Of a DNA stretch of 64,000 bases, positions 33,341 through 40,459 are shown in pieces; position 1 is the first letter of the stretch; every line of letters starts with the position of its first letter. The translations under genes were made by a program, and so were the position numbers. Source of the stretch: Firmicutes bacterium M10-2 (GTDB lineage Bacteria; Bacillota_I; Bacilli_A; Erysipelotrichales; Erysipelotrichaceae); contig KE159696.1 in assembly GCA_000403415.2 (NCBI GenBank), forward strand, positions 1 through 64,000, read 5' to 3'. The notes under the pieces were generated by a model. It worked only from the letters and a program-made list of their open reading frames with translations, did no database searches and had not been told where the DNA came from.

Positions 33341-34566
33341 CCTTCTCTTTGCTGAAGAGCATAAATGGATTTATTGCGGTTAACCAAATATGCCACTGAG
33401 CATACGATGAAAAACAGCGGAAAATACTGAAAGCCGAACACTTCCATTCCAATCATGATCGGTGCAAGATAGGTGTTCGTTCCTGCGCCGAAAACAGCTG
33501 CATACCCTAAGGCCGCACACATTGCCGGAGGGAATCCGAAAACGTTTGCCAGGCAAAAACCTAAAGTGGAGCCGATGGCAAAAAGCGGAGTCACTTCCCC
33601 ACCCATAAATCCGATCGACAAGCAAAAAATGGTCAAAAGAAATTTACAGATCCAATCATACCAGTACACAGTATCATAATTTAGACTGGCATTGATCAAA
33701 TTTTCCCCGAGCATACTGTATCGTCCATGATGGAGCATAAACAGCAATATCGCAGCAATCACGCCTCCAAAAAAAATTCGTTTGTAAGGATTGGGACATA
33801 AAGATGCCACTTTCTTTTTCGTGATCGACAATCCGTACGCGAATCCGCCTCCGACAATACCGAAAACAATTCCAAGCACAACAAGAGGAAGCACGAGTTC
33901 CCATGTCAATTCGAAGGGATATACAACAAGATCGAACGAACTTTTATAAATCCCGAGTTTGGATGAAAGCCATGCTGCACTAAAAGAAGCGCTCAATGTC
34001 GGAGCCATTGCCCGGTACTTCAAAACTCCAGCTACAAAGACTTCCATAGAGAAAAAAATCGCAGTAAACGGAGTTCCGAACAATCCCGCAAATCCGGCTG
34101 CCATGCCACATACTAAAAAGATCGTTTTCGAATTTTCGTATTTTTTGATTCGTTTGCCGATCACATGAGAAATGGTGGCGCCAATTTGCATAGCCACACC
34201 TTCTCTTCCGACACTTGCACCGAACAAATTGGACAGCCAAGTTCCGCCGATCATGAAAGCTACAAGTCGTTTTGGGATATTCCGACTGATTCCTTGAGAA
34301 ACTTCGAAAACAAGATTCATTCCTTTAATTACGCTCTTTCCCCACTTTTGAAAGGCATAGACAATGACCACGCCGACAATAGGCAATCCGATCAGCAGCC
34401 GATTTCCGATTTGTTCATGCCAATGAATCATCGTTTGCAAACCATATCCAAACAACGCTTCAAATAACGACACGATGAGTCCGATCACGACCCCGAGCAG
34501 TGTAAGGACGACTAATTCCTCGTAATTCACTAATATTTTTTTTGATAAATTCCGTATTTTTTCCAT
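33337..34566 (-). CDS. CLC-family anion/proton antiporter, possibly fluoride type
   Basis: This 409-residue membrane protein has the CLC fold with many helices and the gating-glutamate motif GREGVAMQIG near residue 120, where the canonical form is GREGP. The usual GSGIP selectivity motif is replaced by KGMNLVFE. Replacement of that Ser by Met is a mark of the CLC-F fluoride/proton exchangers, so fluoride export is inferred. No fluoride riboswitch is visible upstream; instead the superoxide reductase gene and a terminator precede it. Confidence 0.85.
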   Translation of the reverse strand: MEKIRNLSKKILVNYEELVVLTLLGVVIGLIVSLFEALFGYGLQTMIHWHEQIGNRLLIGLPIVGVVIVYAFQKWGKSVIKGMNLVFEVSQGISRNIPKRLVAFMIGGTWLSNLFGASVGREGVAMQIGATISHVIGKRIKKYENSKTIFLVCGMAAGFAGLFGTPFTAIFFSMEVFVAGVLKYRAMAPTLSASFSAAWLSSKLGIYKSSFDLVVYPFELTWELVLPLVVLGIVFGIVGGGFAYGLSITKKKVASLCPNPYKRIFFGGVIAAILLFMLHHGRYSMLGENLINASLNYDTVYWYDWICKFLLTIFCLSIGFMGGEVTPLFAIGSTLGFCLANVFGFPPAMCAALGYAAVFGAGTNTYLAPIMIGMEVFGFQYFPLFFIVCSVAYLVNRNKSIYALQQREG

Positions 34567-34576
34567 TATTTTCTCC

Positions 34577-34612
34577 TATAAAAAAAAGATTGGATGCGCT
34601 CCAATCTTATTT
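34577..34612 (-). terminator. intrinsic terminator after the superoxide reductase gene
   Basis: AAGATTGGA-GCGCA-TCCAATCTTTTTTTT on the minus strand. It lies just ahead of the CLC ribosome binding site, so the CLC gene depends on read-through or a hidden promoter. Confidence 0.75.
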
Positions 34613-34623
34613 TATCACGCGAC

Positions 34624-35007
34624 TTACAGATCGATTTCTTTTTTCCAAAGTCCGTGAAGGTTGCAGTATTCGTAAACTGTTACTTTTCCGTTGACGTCCT
34701 TTACATCAAAGACTGCTGTCGGCTTTTCTCCCGGAATCAAAGATTGACGTTTTACACTTCCATCCGGATATTCTACCCAGATGTTTGTGATAAAGTGTTC
34801 TGGAGCCATCGGATGTTCGATTTCTCCGACTTGAACAAATAATTCTTCTCCTTCTTTTTTAACAGCCGGTACGTGTTTTTCAAGAGCCGCATCTGTGGAT
34901 CCGGCTTTTAATTCGACCATCGGTTCTCCGTTTACTGTTAATGTGATTTCTTCAGGAGCGTTGAGCACCTCAACAACTTCACCTTTTTTACCTTTAAATA
35001 ATTTCAT
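34624..35007 (-). CDS. superoxide reductase (desulfoferrodoxin family, class III type)
   Basis: The 127-residue protein has the iron-centre ligands in EKHVP, HPMAPEHF and EYCNLHG, which hold the catalytic Fe(His4Cys) site that reduces superoxide without making oxygen. The N-terminal domain keeps the desulforedoxin-like length (GEVVEVLNAPEE) but has none of its four Cys. This makes it a class III (Treponema-type) enzyme with a single iron centre. AGGAGG precedes the ATG, and a good promoter lies at 35045-35073. Confidence 0.93.
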   Translation of the reverse strand: MKLFKGKKGEVVEVLNAPEEITLTVNGEPMVELKAGSTDAALEKHVPAVKKEGEELFVQVGEIEHPMAPEHFITNIWVEYPDGSVKRQSLIPGEKPTAVFDVKDVNGKVTVYEYCNLHGLWKKEIDL

Positions 35008-35044
35008 ATTTTAATCCTCCTAGATTTATATCAACTGCAGTTTC

Positions 35045-35073
35045 ATTATAGTCTAATAAAAAAAGCATGTCTA
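35045..35073 (-). promoter_or_regulatory. promoter of the superoxide reductase gene
   Basis: TAGACA (35073-35068), 17 bases, TATAAT (35050-35045). No PerR box is evident. Confidence 0.6.
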
Positions 35074-35120
35074 TTTTATCACTACTTGTACTTTGATTTA
35101 TTTTGCGTTATTGTTTGATC

Positions 35121-36002
35121 ATGATCAAATTTCAAGTCATATCCAATCAAGTGATTCAAATTCAAAGCTCAACAGCACTTTCAATCGAACAGTTTAAAGA
35201 ACTTTTAAAGATTACCAAGAGCGCAAGCAAACATATTAAGTTTTTTCAAGTTCTGCAAAAGGATCGTCCGGCTTATATCAAAATACAGGAGGCGCCAGGA
35301 CCTGCTCCTTGTGCGGAAAAACCAGAAATTATCTACGAAGACGAAACATGTCTTGTAGCATACAAACCAAGCAATTTACTGATTCACAGTGATGGTTCCG
35401 ATCTACCGACTTTGACAGAGCGTGTCAACGGATACTTGTACGATCAAGGCTTTCCTTTTGAGGCTAAAGCATGTCATCGTCTGGATGTGGAAACATGCGG
35501 CCTGGTTCTTTTTTGCAAGATTCCCTTTCTGCAAAATTTTTTCGATGAACAGTTTCGAAACCGGAAAATTATCAAAGAGTACTATTTGCTCGTCCATCAA
35601 AATCTTTCATGGAAAAAGAAAACAATCGACCGTCCGATTTCCAGAAACAGACATGATGCAAAAAAAATGATCACTCATCCAAATGGAAAAGAAGCAAAGA
35701 CGATCTTCGAAACAATTCATTCAAAAAACGGCTATACACTGTTGAAAGCTACGTTGATTAATGGCCGCAAACATCAAATTCGAGTACATAGTGCATCCGC
35801 TCATTTTCCGATTGTCAACGATCCTCTTTACAATCCGGAAAAGAAAAACGGCCCAATGCTTCTGGAATGCTTTCACCTTGGTTTCATAAGTGCCCAGGAA
35901 CAAAAAAAGATCGACCTCAAAGTCGATCTCCAGAGTGTTGACAAACTACCTATTTTGAAAAAATTAAATTTCAATAAAATAAAAGTGGGTAAAAAGGTCT
36001 AA
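35121..36002 (+). CDS. RluA-type pseudouridine synthase with a C-terminus remade by a mobile element
   Basis: About 293 residues. Catalytic motif ACHRLDVETCGLVLFCK with the active Asp, then RKHQIRVHSASAHFPIVND. An RNA uridine in rRNA or tRNA is the expected target. The N-terminal part is not a clear S4 domain. The last 23 codons (from QSVDKLPIL to GKKV) are encoded by the 191-bp mobile element inserted at 35930/35931. Skipping the element and one duplication, the frame would instead end DPAFFSLMKI at 36178. The catalytic domain is intact, so the enzyme probably still works. An earlier TTG start at 35103 is possible; neither start has a good ribosome binding site. Confidence 0.85.
   Translation: MIKFQVISNQVIQIQSSTALSIEQFKELLKITKSASKHIKFFQVLQKDRPAYIKIQEAPGPAPCAEKPEIIYEDETCLVAYKPSNLLIHSDGSDLPTLTERVNGYLYDQGFPFEAKACHRLDVETCGLVLFCKIPFLQNFFDEQFRNRKIIKEYYLLVHQNLSWKKKTIDRPISRNRHDAKKMITHPNGKEAKTIFETIHSKNGYTLLKATLINGRKHQIRVHSASAHFPIVNDPLYNPEKKNGPMLLECFHLGFISAQEQKKIDLKVDLQSVDKLPILKKLNFNKIKVGKKV
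35907..35930. repeat. left target-site duplication of mobile element copy 2 (24 bp)
   Basis: Identical to 36122-36145. It contains the stem-loop AGATCGAC-CTCAAA-GTCGATCT, with an A-run on one side. Lies within the pseudouridine synthase coding sequence. Confidence 0.85.
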
Positions 36003-36121
36003 AAAAAGAGTAATATTAGGTACTTAAATACCTCAAATTGCTCTTTTTTTATTCATTTGTGGGAGAAAAATAAAAAGCTGTGACAAAGCCGATTTGAAAA
36101 ATCGACTTTGTCAACAGCCTG
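35931..36121 (-). mobile_element. 191-bp non-coding MITE-like element, copy 2
   Basis: The inverted copy of 4968-5158, 191 bases, with no difference that I can find. Its ends are CAGAGTGTTGACAAA and the complement of CAGGCTGTTGACAAA. The terminator-like hairpin lies at 36077-36118 and acts on the minus strand, i.e. downstream of the patatin gene; the A/T-flanked hairpin lies at about 36001-36051. Direct repeats of 24 bases flank the element. Identity of the two copies suggests recent movement. Confidence 0.85.
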
Positions 36122-36145
36122 AAGATCGACCTCAAAGTCGATCTC
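36122..36145. repeat. right target-site duplication of mobile element copy 2 (24 bp)
   Basis: Identical to 35907-35930. Together with the following CCGGCATTTTTTT it represents the original stem-loop and T-run between the convergent pseudouridine synthase and patatin genes. Confidence 0.85.
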
Positions 36146-36160
36146 GATCCGGCATTTTTT

Positions 36161-37456
36161 TCATTGATGAAGATATAAATGCAATGTATACCACACATTG
36201 GCCAAATAATACTGCACATCGAATACGTTTTTCAACGGCTCGTAAACGAGCGGCAGTCGTCCTTTGTTGCCTACAAGAAGGATATAGAAGAAGTTAAGCA
36301 CTTCTTCTTTTTTTCGATTGTGCAAAAATTCATGGACCGAACGAATCGAGTCCGGAAGTTCGGGCTTTGGCAAATCTTCGAGAAGACGATCCAATTCATG
36401 AAGGAAATCATCAAAGTCATACAGTTTGACCGGATCCATGTTGACCTCAAACGCCAAACACTCAATCAGTTTTCCGTAAAAATAATGCTTGTTGTATTTG
36501 TTTTCCAATTTCGCGGGCTTATAGCCAAGGATACGATTATATGCTTTTTCGGGAATATCTTCCGGGATCTTGAACTGCTTACCAAGCATCAGTTCAAGAT
36601 ATTTCTCGCACATATAAATTTTCGGCCAGCTCTTCTTTTGAAAAGAAAACAAGTACCCGCAAAACTGGTCGCAGTATTTCATGGTTTCCAAATAACCAAC
36701 ATGAAGAGAGCGCATCGCCTGCGTTTCACTGAAATCCAAAAAGTTTCCAATCGTCAACAGAGGTTGGATGTACTTGATTTTTTCATTTAATTTAGGATCT
36801 ATGCGTCGTACACGGCCGGGACCATGTACATCAATCACGACATAATCGTCAGCTCCCATTTCTTCACATAAACGAATCGGTAAATTGTCTTCGTATCCTC
36901 CGTCAATATAAAGATCGTTTTTCAGCTTTGTCATCGGAAAAGCCGGAAAGCACGACGCCGAAGCGATGATGATATCCACCGCATTTTCTTCTGTCATATC
37001 GTTCTTGTAAAATGCCTCTCCTTCCATTTTCGTGACATTAAACGTCATGCATGCATAATTAATTGGTGAATCCATAAATTTCCGATAGTCGAACATCTTA
37101 TTCAGATTTTCCTTCAATGGCGAAATGTCCGTTCCCTTTTGTACGTAGGAACGTAAAAATTCAAACCACTTTCCTCGGCTGTTCATAGCTTCTTCGAAGT
37201 TTTCCGGCATATCGGGCATGTCGGCAACCACATTGCTCGGTTTGAGCTCTTTAACGAATTCAACAAGTGGTTCAATGCTTTGCTGGGTGTATAAGGCTCC
37301 GACAATTGCACCGATGCTTGTCCCGGCTACACATTGAAATTGAATACCGACTTGTCGAAAAGCCTGCCATGCTCCAACTTCATAGCAGCCTCGCGCGCCT
37401 CCGCCACCTAAGACTAAACCGTGGATCTTTTTGGTGTTTTTTTCTTCTTTGATCAT
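36161..37456 (-). CDS. patatin-like phospholipase
   Basis: The 431-residue protein has the patatin catalytic elements in order: oxyanion loop GLVLGGGGARGCYEVG, nucleophile elbow GTSIG, and the Asp motif YIDGGYEDNLP. It is a serine-aspartate lipid acyl hydrolase acting on phospholipids or related esters; there is no signal peptide, so it is cytosolic or membrane-associated. The last about 200 residues lie outside the patatin domain and are of unknown role. No clear ribosome binding site beyond GATCATG is seen. Convergent with the interrupted pseudouridine synthase gene. Confidence 0.9.
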   Translation of the reverse strand: MIKEEKNTKKIHGLVLGGGGARGCYEVGAWQAFRQVGIQFQCVAGTSIGAIVGALYTQQSIEPLVEFVKELKPSNVVADMPDMPENFEEAMNSRGKWFEFLRSYVQKGTDISPLKENLNKMFDYRKFMDSPINYACMTFNVTKMEGEAFYKNDMTEENAVDIIIASASCFPAFPMTKLKNDLYIDGGYEDNLPIRLCEEMGADDYVVIDVHGPGRVRRIDPKLNEKIKYIQPLLTIGNFLDFSETQAMRSLHVGYLETMKYCDQFCGYLFSFQKKSWPKIYMCEKYLELMLGKQFKIPEDIPEKAYNRILGYKPAKLENKYNKHYFYGKLIECLAFEVNMDPVKLYDFDDFLHELDRLLEDLPKPELPDSIRSVHEFLHNRKKEEVLNFFYILLVGNKGRLPLVYEPLKNVFDVQYYLANVWYTLHLYLHQ

Positions 37457-37463
37457 GATTATA

Positions 37464-37847
37464 TTATATCATAGTTGTACTCAAGACCCCGACTGTCAGG
37501 CATGTGACAAATGGAATCATCTTTCTTTCGGAAAATAAAAAAATCAAAAAGCCGAACACTACCGCAATAAGCACAATTTTGTTCATCATATAAGGATCGT
37601 ACACCATTGCAAGCTGAAGCAGGGCAATACCGTCTGCATATCCTATAATTTTCTTGTAAATAAAATACATTCCCAAACAAAGGAACGGATAAATAAATGA
37701 AAGCCAGTAAAAACCCGAACTCATCCAAAACGCTATTCCTATACCGATTATTAAAACAAAAGGTGGAATATAGTACGTTTTCCAATCAAGCAAAGCTGAA
37801 GCAAACCAGTAAAGAATCCATAAAGTGTTTATAAAAACAGTTTCCAT
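37464..37847 (-). CDS. short A24-type prepilin-peptidase-like membrane protein
   Basis: This 127-residue protein has about four membrane segments and two Asp motifs resembling the aspartic peptidase pair of prepilin/preflagellin peptidases: LLDWKTYYIPP, and YADGIALLQLAM in place of GGGDVKLL. It is the length of the isolated peptidase domain (TadV/CpaA type). No pilin or secretion genes are adjacent, so its substrate is unknown. It starts 7 bases before the patatin gene, so the two may be cotranscribed. A different frame at 37459-37785 is a shadow. Confidence 0.6.
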   Translation of the reverse strand: METVFINTLWILYWFASALLDWKTYYIPPFVLIIGIGIAFWMSSGFYWLSFIYPFLCLGMYFIYKKIIGYADGIALLQLAMVYDPYMMNKIVLIAVVFGFLIFLFSERKMIPFVTCLTVGVLSTTMI

Positions 37848-37889
37848 ACTTTATATATACGAAAAAAGTTGAAAAAAAGTGACTTTTCA

Positions 37890-38756
37890 TCATTTTTTAA
37901 ATTCATTTTGTTCAAGTTCCATTTCAATCGGATCAATAACGATCCGATACGCATCGAGCTGCATATCTTCCTTACGCATGCTTCCGTATTTTCGATCACC
38001 TGCTAAAGGATAGCCCAAAAAGGCCATACATGCACGAATTTGATGAAACCTTCCGGTAATGAGCTCTACTTTAATCCATGTAGCATTTTTTTCATGCTTG
38101 TATGGATGAACGCGCATTTGTGCCTTCATGTATCCTTCTTGTTCTGTCGTACTGACGAGTGCTTTTGTGTCTATCTTTTTTAAATAAAGGGTCACATCAA
38201 TGTCATTGCGCAAATTGCCTTCGATTTTTGCATGATAATACTTATGAACGAGATGTTGGCGTATTGCGGCATTGATTTCACGAGCTGCGTAAGCATTTTT
38301 TGCTCCGATGACAAGTCCGGATGTGTTTCGATCGAGCCGATTGCAAATGCATGGTGCGAAATTGTGCTCGGCTTTTGGATTATATTCTCCTTTTTGATAT
38401 AAATAAGTTCTTATTCGTTCAACTAAACAATCCTGGCCTTCTTTTGCGCTTTGCGACAAAAGTCCTGCCGGCTTATCAACGACGAGAATATTTTCATCTT
38501 CGTAAACAACATTGATTTTGGCATTGTGCAAGATCTTTTTTTCTTTTTCGATCAACACATCATCGGGCAAAAACAGCAAGATGACATCGTCGACTCGTAA
38601 GATCTGGGAAAACTCAGCCCGCTTGCGGTTCACTTTGATCTTCTTGTTTCGTATTGCCTTATACATCATTCCTTTTCTGAGTTCAGGAAAGGTTTTTTCC
38701 AAAAACTTATCAAGTCGCTGGTTCGCATCATTTTCGTTGATCCTGATTTCTTTCAT
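37890..38756 (-). CDS. RluA/RluC-type pseudouridine synthase
   Basis: The 288-residue enzyme has an N-terminal S4 domain (NQRLDKFLEKTFPELRKGMMYKAIRNKKIKVN) and the catalytic domain with ICNRLDRNTSGLVIGAK, then ITGRFHQIRACMAFLGYPLAGD. It is likely an RluC- or RluD-type enzyme of 23S rRNA. The ATG at 38756 with AGAGGA was chosen over one at 38828, which lacks a site. It is a second, intact paralogue to the gene at 35121. Confidence 0.92.
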   Translation of the reverse strand: MKEIRINENDANQRLDKFLEKTFPELRKGMMYKAIRNKKIKVNRKRAEFSQILRVDDVILLFLPDDVLIEKEKKILHNAKINVVYEDENILVVDKPAGLLSQSAKEGQDCLVERIRTYLYQKGEYNPKAEHNFAPCICNRLDRNTSGLVIGAKNAYAAREINAAIRQHLVHKYYHAKIEGNLRNDIDVTLYLKKIDTKALVSTTEQEGYMKAQMRVHPYKHEKNATWIKVELITGRFHQIRACMAFLGYPLAGDRKYGSMRKEDMQLDAYRIVIDPIEMELEQNEFKK

Positions 38757-38837
38757 GTTTTTTTCCTCTTTTTCGATTGTATTGTAGCATGTTCCGTCTT
38801 TTTTTGATGAATTTGTGCAAGTTTCCACGAATAAGTG

Positions 38838-38866
38838 TTTCTTGAATTTCCTTTTTCAGATATAAT
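38838..38866 (+). promoter_or_regulatory. predicted promoter of the hydrogenase-like gene
   Basis: TTTCTT (38838-38843), 17 bases, perfect TATAAT (38861-38866), then GAAGGAG and ATG 38899. Confidence 0.55.
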
Positions 38867-38898
38867 AAATAAAGCAAAAAACAAAAGAAGGAGAAATT

Positions 38899-40413
38899 AT
38901 GAGAGGAATCTATAATTCAGTAACCGATATACGCCGTAAAGTATTTACGGAAATCGCCCGAATGGCTTATGCCGACAACGTGGACTACGCAAAACGTATC
39001 GAGGAAATCCCTTACGAAATTTTGCCTGGAACTAAAGCAAAATACCGTAACAGCATCTTCTTGGAACGTGCGATCATCGGAGAAAGACTTCGTCTTGGGA
39101 TGGGACTTCCGCTTCGCGAAATGTCCGAATACGGAGCTCTGAGCGATGGAATCGAAGAAAGTGTCATTGCGACCAAATACTATGATGATCCGCTGATCAA
39201 CATTATTAAATTCGCATGCAATGCATGTCCGGAAAAGAAAGTGTTCGTGACCAATGGCTGTCAAGGATGCCTTTCTCATCAATGTACGGAAGTCTGTCCG
39301 AAAGACGCGATCCATATCGTCAACGGTCGCTCACTGATCGATCAGGAAAAATGTATCAAATGCGGTCGTTGTATGGATGCGTGTCCTTATTCAGCAATTG
39401 TAAAGATCGAACGTCCATGCGCGGCAAGCTGCGGCATGAATGCGATTGGAAGCGATGAAGAAGGAAAAGCAGTCATCAACTACGATAAGTGTGTCAGTTG
39501 CGGTCAATGTCTTGTGAACTGTCCGTTTGGAGCAATCGTAGATAAAGGACAGATCTTCCAGACGATCTACTCGATCAAACAAGGTGATGAAGTCATTGCA
39601 GCTGTTGCCCCTGCATTTGTCGGACAATTCGGTCCGAGTGTGACACCGGATAAATTGAAAGCAGCCTTAATGACTCTTGGTTTCTCGGATGTTGTCGAAG
39701 TCGCAATCGGTGCCGATCTTTGTACGATTGAAGAAGCAGCTGATTTTTTAGACAAAGTTCCTGAAAAGCAGCCATTCATGGCAACAAGCTGTTGTCCGGC
39801 ATGGTCTGTCATGGCAAAAAAGGAATTTCCACAATTCGCATCTTACATTTCCATGGCACTGACTCCGATGGTGCTTACAGCCCGTATGATCAAAAAAGAT
39901 CATCCGAACTGCAAAGTCGTATTCATCGGTCCTTGCGCGGCAAAAAAATTGGAAGCAAGTCGCCGGTCTGTGCGCTCGGATGTTGATTTTGTCTTGACCT
40001 TTGAAGAAGTGATGGGTCTTTTCGAAGCGAAAGCAATTGATCTCGAGCAAATTGTCGAAAGCGAACCTTTGCTGGCCGGATCCAATGATGGCCGCGGATT
40101 CGCCGTCAGTGGCGGAGTTGCCAAAGCCGTAAAAGATGTCATCGAAAAAGAACATCCAGATATGCAAGTAAAAGTTCAGGCTGCAGAAGGTTTGAAAAAC
40201 TGCAAGACGATGCTTATGATGGCTAAGGCCGGTCGTCTAAACGGATATTTGCTGGAAGGTATGGCTTGTCCTGGCGGTTGTGTTGCCGGAGCCGGTACAT
40301 TGCAGCCAATCCCAAAATCGAGTGCTGCCGTGAAACGATACGCAACAGAAAATACAAAGAAAACTTCGGATGAATCCGATTATGCACACCGTCTGCACGA
40401 ATTGACGGAATAA
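38899..40413 (+). CDS. [FeFe]-hydrogenase-like protein, group B type
   Basis: The 504-residue single-chain protein begins with a Cys-rich stretch and two ferredoxin-type clusters (CTEVCPKDAIHI, CIKCGRCMDACPYSA, CVSCGQCLVNCPFGA). The H-cluster domain follows, with L1 TSCCPAW (296-302), L2 GPCAAKK (344-350) and L3 MACPGGC (455-461). All four H-cluster Cys are present. The motif variants fit the group B enzymes of anaerobic Bacillota, whose physiological role (H2 uptake, evolution or sensing) is not settled. The maturases HydE, HydF and HydG are not in this window. GAAGGAG precedes the ATG. Confidence 0.88.
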   Translation: MRGIYNSVTDIRRKVFTEIARMAYADNVDYAKRIEEIPYEILPGTKAKYRNSIFLERAIIGERLRLGMGLPLREMSEYGALSDGIEESVIATKYYDDPLINIIKFACNACPEKKVFVTNGCQGCLSHQCTEVCPKDAIHIVNGRSLIDQEKCIKCGRCMDACPYSAIVKIERPCAASCGMNAIGSDEEGKAVINYDKCVSCGQCLVNCPFGAIVDKGQIFQTIYSIKQGDEVIAAVAPAFVGQFGPSVTPDKLKAALMTLGFSDVVEVAIGADLCTIEEAADFLDKVPEKQPFMATSCCPAWSVMAKKEFPQFASYISMALTPMVLTARMIKKDHPNCKVVFIGPCAAKKLEASRRSVRSDVDFVLTFEEVMGLFEAKAIDLEQIVESEPLLAGSNDGRGFAVSGGVAKAVKDVIEKEHPDMQVKVQAAEGLKNCKTMLMMAKAGRLNGYLLEGMACPGGCVAGAGTLQPIPKSSAAVKRYATENTKKTSDESDYAHRLHELTE

Positions 40414-40420
40414 AAATTCA

Positions 40421-40446
40421 GCCATCCATTTGGATGGCTTTTTTTC
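40421..40446 (+). terminator. intrinsic terminator after the hydrogenase-like gene
   Basis: AGCCATCCATTTGGATGGCT followed by TTTTTTT. It lies immediately before the NAD synthase ribosome binding site. Confidence 0.85.
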
Positions 40447-40459
40447 AAAGGAGAATCAT

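Noticed and set aside
34567-35110. Fluoride riboswitch or PerR box near the CLC and superoxide reductase genes
   Set aside because: Looked for because of the gene functions; only a terminator and a plain promoter are visible.
37459-37785. 108-codon frame overlapping the prepilin-peptidase-like gene
   Set aside because: Composition is Cys/Tyr-rich and irregular; the other frame gives clear membrane segments and Asp motifs.
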